A stretch of 64,000 nt of DNA from CBDFNC01 sp965249895 (GTDB lineage: Bacteria; Pseudomonadota; Gammaproteobacteria; Enterobacterales; CBDFNC01), in contig CBDFNC010000004.1 in NCBI GenBank assembly GCA_965249895.1, forward strand, positions 434,001 through 498,000. Reading direction: 5' to 3'. This document shows positions 27,101-33,100 of this stretch, piece by piece. Under the pieces are notes generated by a model. The model made no database searches and was not told where the DNA came from. It saw only the letters and a program-made list of their open reading frames with translations. The translations under genes and the position numbers were made by a program. Numbering within the stretch: the stretch's first letter is position 1; each line of letters opens with the position of its first letter.

Positions 27101-30100
27101 TCAGCAATAATGCGCCAGGATACGGCATCGATGATCAGGTGATGAAAACAGAAAAATAAACGTGTCGCGCCATCGGCATAACCGGTTAAATAAGCGACCT
27201 GCCATAGCGGCCCCTGATAGATATCGAAACCACTTTGCCACTGGGTTAATTGCTCGTGCAAACTGTGCGCGTCCATGGCCGCAACATTGACAGTACGCAA
27301 TGGCGCCATCATCTGCTCGTCATTGCCGTAATAGCGCTGACGTATTTCATCGTGGTTAGTTGGCGGCTCGGCCTGCGCGCGCTCAAACCCACAACGCAGC
27401 ATATCGTGGCGTGTTGCCAGGGCGGTTAATGCCTGTTCGATATGCGCTTGCCCCACTTCCCCGGGTAACGACAACATAAATGCCTGATTCCAGTGCTGGG
27501 GTTTGGCCAGGGGCTTCTCAAAAAACCACTGCTGTATCGGCAACAAGTCAAATGTACCGGACAGTTGTCCCTGCTCCGCCTCGATGGTTGGCGTCGTGCT
27601 GGTCTGGGTGAGCAAGTGCGCCAACTTGGCGATGCTTGGCGCAGCAAATATGTCTTTCACCTGCACATTAAAACCATGCTGGCGCAGTCGTGAGGTCAAT
27701 TGAATACTGATGATGGAATCGCCGCCGATGTGGAAGAAATTGTCCTGAATACCGACTTTTTCCAGGCCCAGCACCGCTTGCCAAATGGTGCACAGTAACG
27801 CTTCGCATTGATTTGTGGGCGCCACATAGGTATCACCATGAATAAAGTCTGGCGCCGGCAACGCCCGACGATCCAGCTTGCCATTGATGGTCAAAGGCAG
27901 TGCATCCAATTCGGTGAAACTCGCCGGCAGCATATAATCCGGCAGCCGGGCGGATAAATAGTCTCGTAATGCCATGCCATTGAGCGATGCCCGCTCATTG
28001 AAGACCAGGTAGGCGGCGAGGACCTTGTGATCTTGATGCTCACAATCAATCACAACCGCTTGTTTCACCTGCGGATGGGCAGCGAGGGTATTTTCTATTT
28101 CTCCCAGCTCAATACGGTAACCTCTGATCTTGACCTGGCTGTCGTTGCGGCCCAGATATTCCAAGTTGCCATCTGGCAACCAGCGCACCAAGTCCCCCGT
28201 TTTGTACAGTCGGGTATACCCTTTTGCCTTATCCGACGGCGTCGCAAACGGATGTTCAATAAAACGTTCGGCGCTCAGCTCAGGGCGATTCAAATAGCCG
28301 CGTGCTAATCCGGCGCCGCCAATATACAGCTCTCCTATCGCTCCTGGCACAACCAGCTCCAAATCGGGGGATAATACGTAGACTTTTCGCGTATTGATGG
28401 GTAAACCAATCGGCACCGTTTTATCGAAATCCACACAGTCATAGACAGTGGTAAATGTCGTGCCTTCTGTTGGGCCATAACCATTCAATATCTTATTTGG
28501 CCTGTGTTGCCCGGCCATCAAATCTCGCACCAAGTTAGCCGTAAGCACTTCACCGCCGATTAATAGCGTTTGTAAAGGAGCAAATAAGTTAGCTTGCTGG
28601 ACATACAGTTGGTCAAATAACGCTCTGGTAAGCCATAAAATTGAAACCCGGTGCTTTTTCAATAACCCTTCGAGTTGCTCTGCTTGCATCGCAGCCGAAA
28701 CAAGGGGCAAGACCAGTTTCGCACCATGGGTAAGTGCCCCCCACACCTCAAATGTCGATGCATCAAAGTTTGGATTCGACAGTTGTAAAAACACGTCCTG
28801 CTCGCCAATCTGTAGGTAATCGTTGTTCTTAACCAAGGAGACAACACCGCGATGAGGTATCAGTACTCCCTTAGGTTTGCCCGTCGTACCCGAGGTATAC
28901 ATCACATACGCCAGATCCGTCGCCTTACCAAGCCCCAGATTAGTCACTGCCAGCTCGCTCAGCAGTTCGGTGTTGTCGACGGCAATAAGCTCGGGACAGG
29001 TATCGAGTTGGCTTAGCCAGTTATCGAGTCTTCCCACAAACTCAAGCTGTGTAAGCAGTAGGCAGGCACAGGTATCCTGCAGCATAAATTCAATACGCTC
29101 TTGCGGATATTCAGGTGATAAGGGGACATAAGCGGCGCCCGCTTTTAGTATTGCCAATTGACTAATTATCATCTCCGGGCTGCGTTCAAGGTACAAAGCA
29201 ATCAGAGTGTCCGCCTGTAAATCATTACCGTAACGCGCGTAGTAATTACTCCGAATAACGCGCGCTAATTGATTGGCTTTTTCGTTTAATTCTCGATAGG
29301 TAAGCTGTTGCCTTTCACCCTTTTTGTCGGTAAAAACCACGGCGATATTTTCGGGCGTTTGTTGTGCTTGCTGCTCTACTAATAAACAAAGTGTTGCATC
29401 CTGTGGGTACGGCGCATCGGTATCATTCCAGTCGTACAATTGGGTAGTGCGCTCACTCTGGCTCAGCAGTGAAATTTGTTGATGGGGTATATTGGGTGTC
29501 ACGCTGATACAGGCCAATATCTGCATGAGTTGGTCTAACAATTCATTAGCCCGCGCCCCGCTCAACCAATCCTGACCATACTTCAGGTAAACCACCAGGC
29601 TCTCACCCTGCTCATAGGCCACCACCGACAACGGATAATCGGTTTTCTCTATGGCCTGGCGAAACCGCATGCTCGACTCGATACCGGCATCATCACCCGT
29701 CGTCTCCACTGGACTCGGGTAGTTCTCGAACACAAACAAACTGTGGAATTGGCGATCGCCGTTGCGCTGCAATTCACCCAGTGGCATATTGCTGTGCGTG
29801 TTGAGCTCAACTATCCCTTGTTGAATTGCCTGCAACACATCAAGCGCCGTCGCCTGCTCGCGCCAGCTCACCGCCAAGGGTAAGGTATTGATATACAAAC
29901 CGACGCTCGACTCTATGCCGTCGACGGGAATATCTCGCCCCGACACCGTGGTGCCCACAAACGTCTGCTCATCCCGGGTATAGACGTGCAATAGCTTGTG
30001 CCAGGCAAACTGCAGCGCCGCATTGAGCGTCAATCCCTGGCTGCGGCACATCGCCTTAAGTCCCTGGTAGGCGTCTCCCTCCAATACCCGCTGCTGCTCG

Positions 30101-33100
30101 GCGGGGTTATCTACCTTTCTAACCTGACTCAGATCGACAGTCTCACTGAGCAAACCGTTAATGTCGTTGGCCTCTCCCCAGGATTGACGGGCAGTATCCC
30201 AATATGCCCGGGTCGTCGTGGCGTGCTGTTGGTAATATTCCTGCGCCAGCAGGTAGGCCGACTCCGGGACTATTTCCAATGCCAGCGCCGCCGCCGAGGC
30301 CGAGCCCCTGGTCAAACGGTTGTAATCGTCATGCACCGACTTAAGTAAAATCGGCCCGCTCCAGCCATCGGCAATGCTGTGATGCTCGGACTTTAACACT
30401 GTGTAGTGCTCGGCCGATTGCTTGATCAGGGTAAAGCGGACCAAACCAGGCTCGCTCAAATCAAAGGCTATTTCACGGTCCGCACGCTGGATCGCAGTAA
30501 TCGCCTGCTCGCGTGCGGATCCAGCCAGTTCACTGATATCTTTAAAGTCAAAGTTCTTCGGCCCAATACTGCCTGGCGCGGTAATGACTTGCAGTAGTGT
30601 TTCCTGCCAATCAAAGGCGGTGCGCAATATCGGGTAACGTAATGAGGCCAGGGACCAGGCTTGCTGATAAGCGACAACGTCCAACGCCTGGTGATAGTCC
30701 AGCAACACTTGGACCCGGTAGGCGTCATCTTGAGGCTGGCTCAAATAATGATAGATAAAGCCCTGCTGCAAACTGGTGGCAGGGTAAATGGCCTCAATCT
30801 CGTGTCGGTTTTGTAAACGGTCTAAATCCGCCACGGACAGCCCTGCCACTGCGAAATCACTGGGCGTTTTTATGCCGCCGGCACGCGCGACCTCAAGTGC
30901 ATGGGCAGTCACCTGTGCCAATGCCTGCTCAAAAGCGGCAGTAAAGCAGGCGGTTTGTTCCTTTGCGAGCTGAGAAACCACACTAAACCTCAGCTGGCCA
31001 TGTTCAACCGCCCCGTTAATGCTGAGCAACAAGTCTTCGGTGTTTTCTGCGGCAATAGACAGACCACACTTTTCCGCACTGATTTTCCAATCTGACTGAC
31101 CATTGGCATCGGTATTTAGCTGACCGAGGTAATTAAAGCTGACTCTGGGTAGGGCTGTCGCCTTCAACAACCCTGCCTGAGTCAGCGCACCAAAACCAAT
31201 GCCCTTGTCCGGAATACCCCGTATCATCTCTTTGGTCCGGATTATCAGCTCACCCAAATCGTCACAGGCGTGCAGCTTTACCGGGTAGGTCGTGGTAAAC
31301 CAACCCAGGGTCTGGGATACATCCAGTGTTTCATCAATAATTTCTCTGCCATGGCCTTCGAGGGTAATAAGCTGGCTGTCTCCTGCCGACAGACTACCGG
31401 CAAACGTGACACTGAGTGCCCGGCTCAATGCGCTCAATAACAGGTCGTTAATTTCGGTGTGATAACCCTCATTGGCACGATGGAGTAACTGGGCTGTCAG
31501 CGCAGTGGATAATCCAACATCGGCTTCATGCGTGGTAGGAACGCGCCCCCCATTTCCGTCAACTGACGTGGTTTGTTTCGCTCCGTCCAGCACATCCAAC
31601 CAGTAATCCACGTCGTTTTTATGCCTCTGGGCATAGGCCTGAACGGCCTGAGCCCACTGCCGGTAGCTGCTTGTTTTAGCCGGCAGCGTGTCACCGGTGA
31701 GCAACAGACGCATATCTTCAGCAATAATTCGCCAGGATACGGCATCGATAATCAGGTGATGAAAACAGAAAAATAAACGCGTCGTGCCATCGGCATAACC
31801 GGTTAAATAAGCGACCTGCCATAGCGGCCCCTGGTAGATATCGAAACCACTTTGCCACTGGGTTAATTGCTCGTGCAAACTGTGCGCGTCCATGGCCGCA
31901 ACATTGACAGTACGCAATGGCGCCATCATCTGCTCGTCACTGCCGTAATAGCGCTGACGTATTTCATCGTGGTTTTTACTTTGCGGCTCGGCCTGCGTGC
32001 GCTCAAACCCACAGCGCAGCATATCGTGGCGTGTTGCCAGGGCGGTTAATGCCAGCTCGAGATGCGCTTGCCCCACTTCCCCGGGTAACGACAACATAAA
32101 TGCGTGATTCCAGTGCTGGGGTTTCACCAGGGGCAGCTCAAAAAACCACTGCTGTATCGGCAACAAGTCAAAAGTACCGGACAGTTGTCCCTGCTCCGCC
32201 TCGATGGTTGGCGTCGTGCTGGTCTGGGTGAGCAAGTGCGCCAACTTGGCGATACTTGGCGCAGCAAATATGTCTTTCACCTGCACACTGAAACCATGCT
32301 GGCGCAGTCGTGAGGTCAGTTGAATACAAATGATTGAATCGCCGCCGATGTGGAAGAAATTGTCCTGAATACCGACTTTCTCCAGGCCCAGCACCGCTTG
32401 CCAAATGCTGCACAGTAACGCTTCGCATTGGTTTGTGGGCGCCACATAGGTATCGCCATGAATAAAGTCTGGCGCCGGCAACGCCCGACGATCCAGCTTG
32501 CCATTGATGGTCAAAGGCAGTGCATTCAATTCGTTGAAACTCGCCGGCAGCATATAATCCGGCAACTGTGCGGATAAATAGTCTCTTAATGCCATGCCAT
32601 TGAGCGATGCCTGCGCATTGAAGACCAGGTAGGCCGCGAGGATCTTGTGATCTCGATGCTCACAATCAATCACAACCGCTTGTTTCACCTGCGGATGGGC
32701 AGCGAGGGCATTTTCTATTTCTCCCAGCTCAATACGGTAACCTCTGACTTTGACCTGGCTGTCATTGCGGCCCAGGTATTCCAAGTTTCCATCTGGCAAC
32801 CAGCGCACTAAATCACCCGTTTTGTACAGTCGGGTATAACCTTTTGCCTTATCCGATGGCGTCGCAAAGGGATGTTCAATAAAACGTTCGGCTGTCAGTT
32901 CAGGGCGATTTAAATAGCCGCGCGCCAACCCGGCGCCGCCGATATACAGCTCACCCGTGGTCGCCGTTGGCAACAGATTGCCGCAGGGGTCTAACACATA
33001 CAATTTGACGTTATCGATGGGTTTACCAATATTGGCGGCCAAGTCGCCTTTTTGATAATGATGAGCACTGGCGCACACGGTTGATTCAGTGGGTCCATAC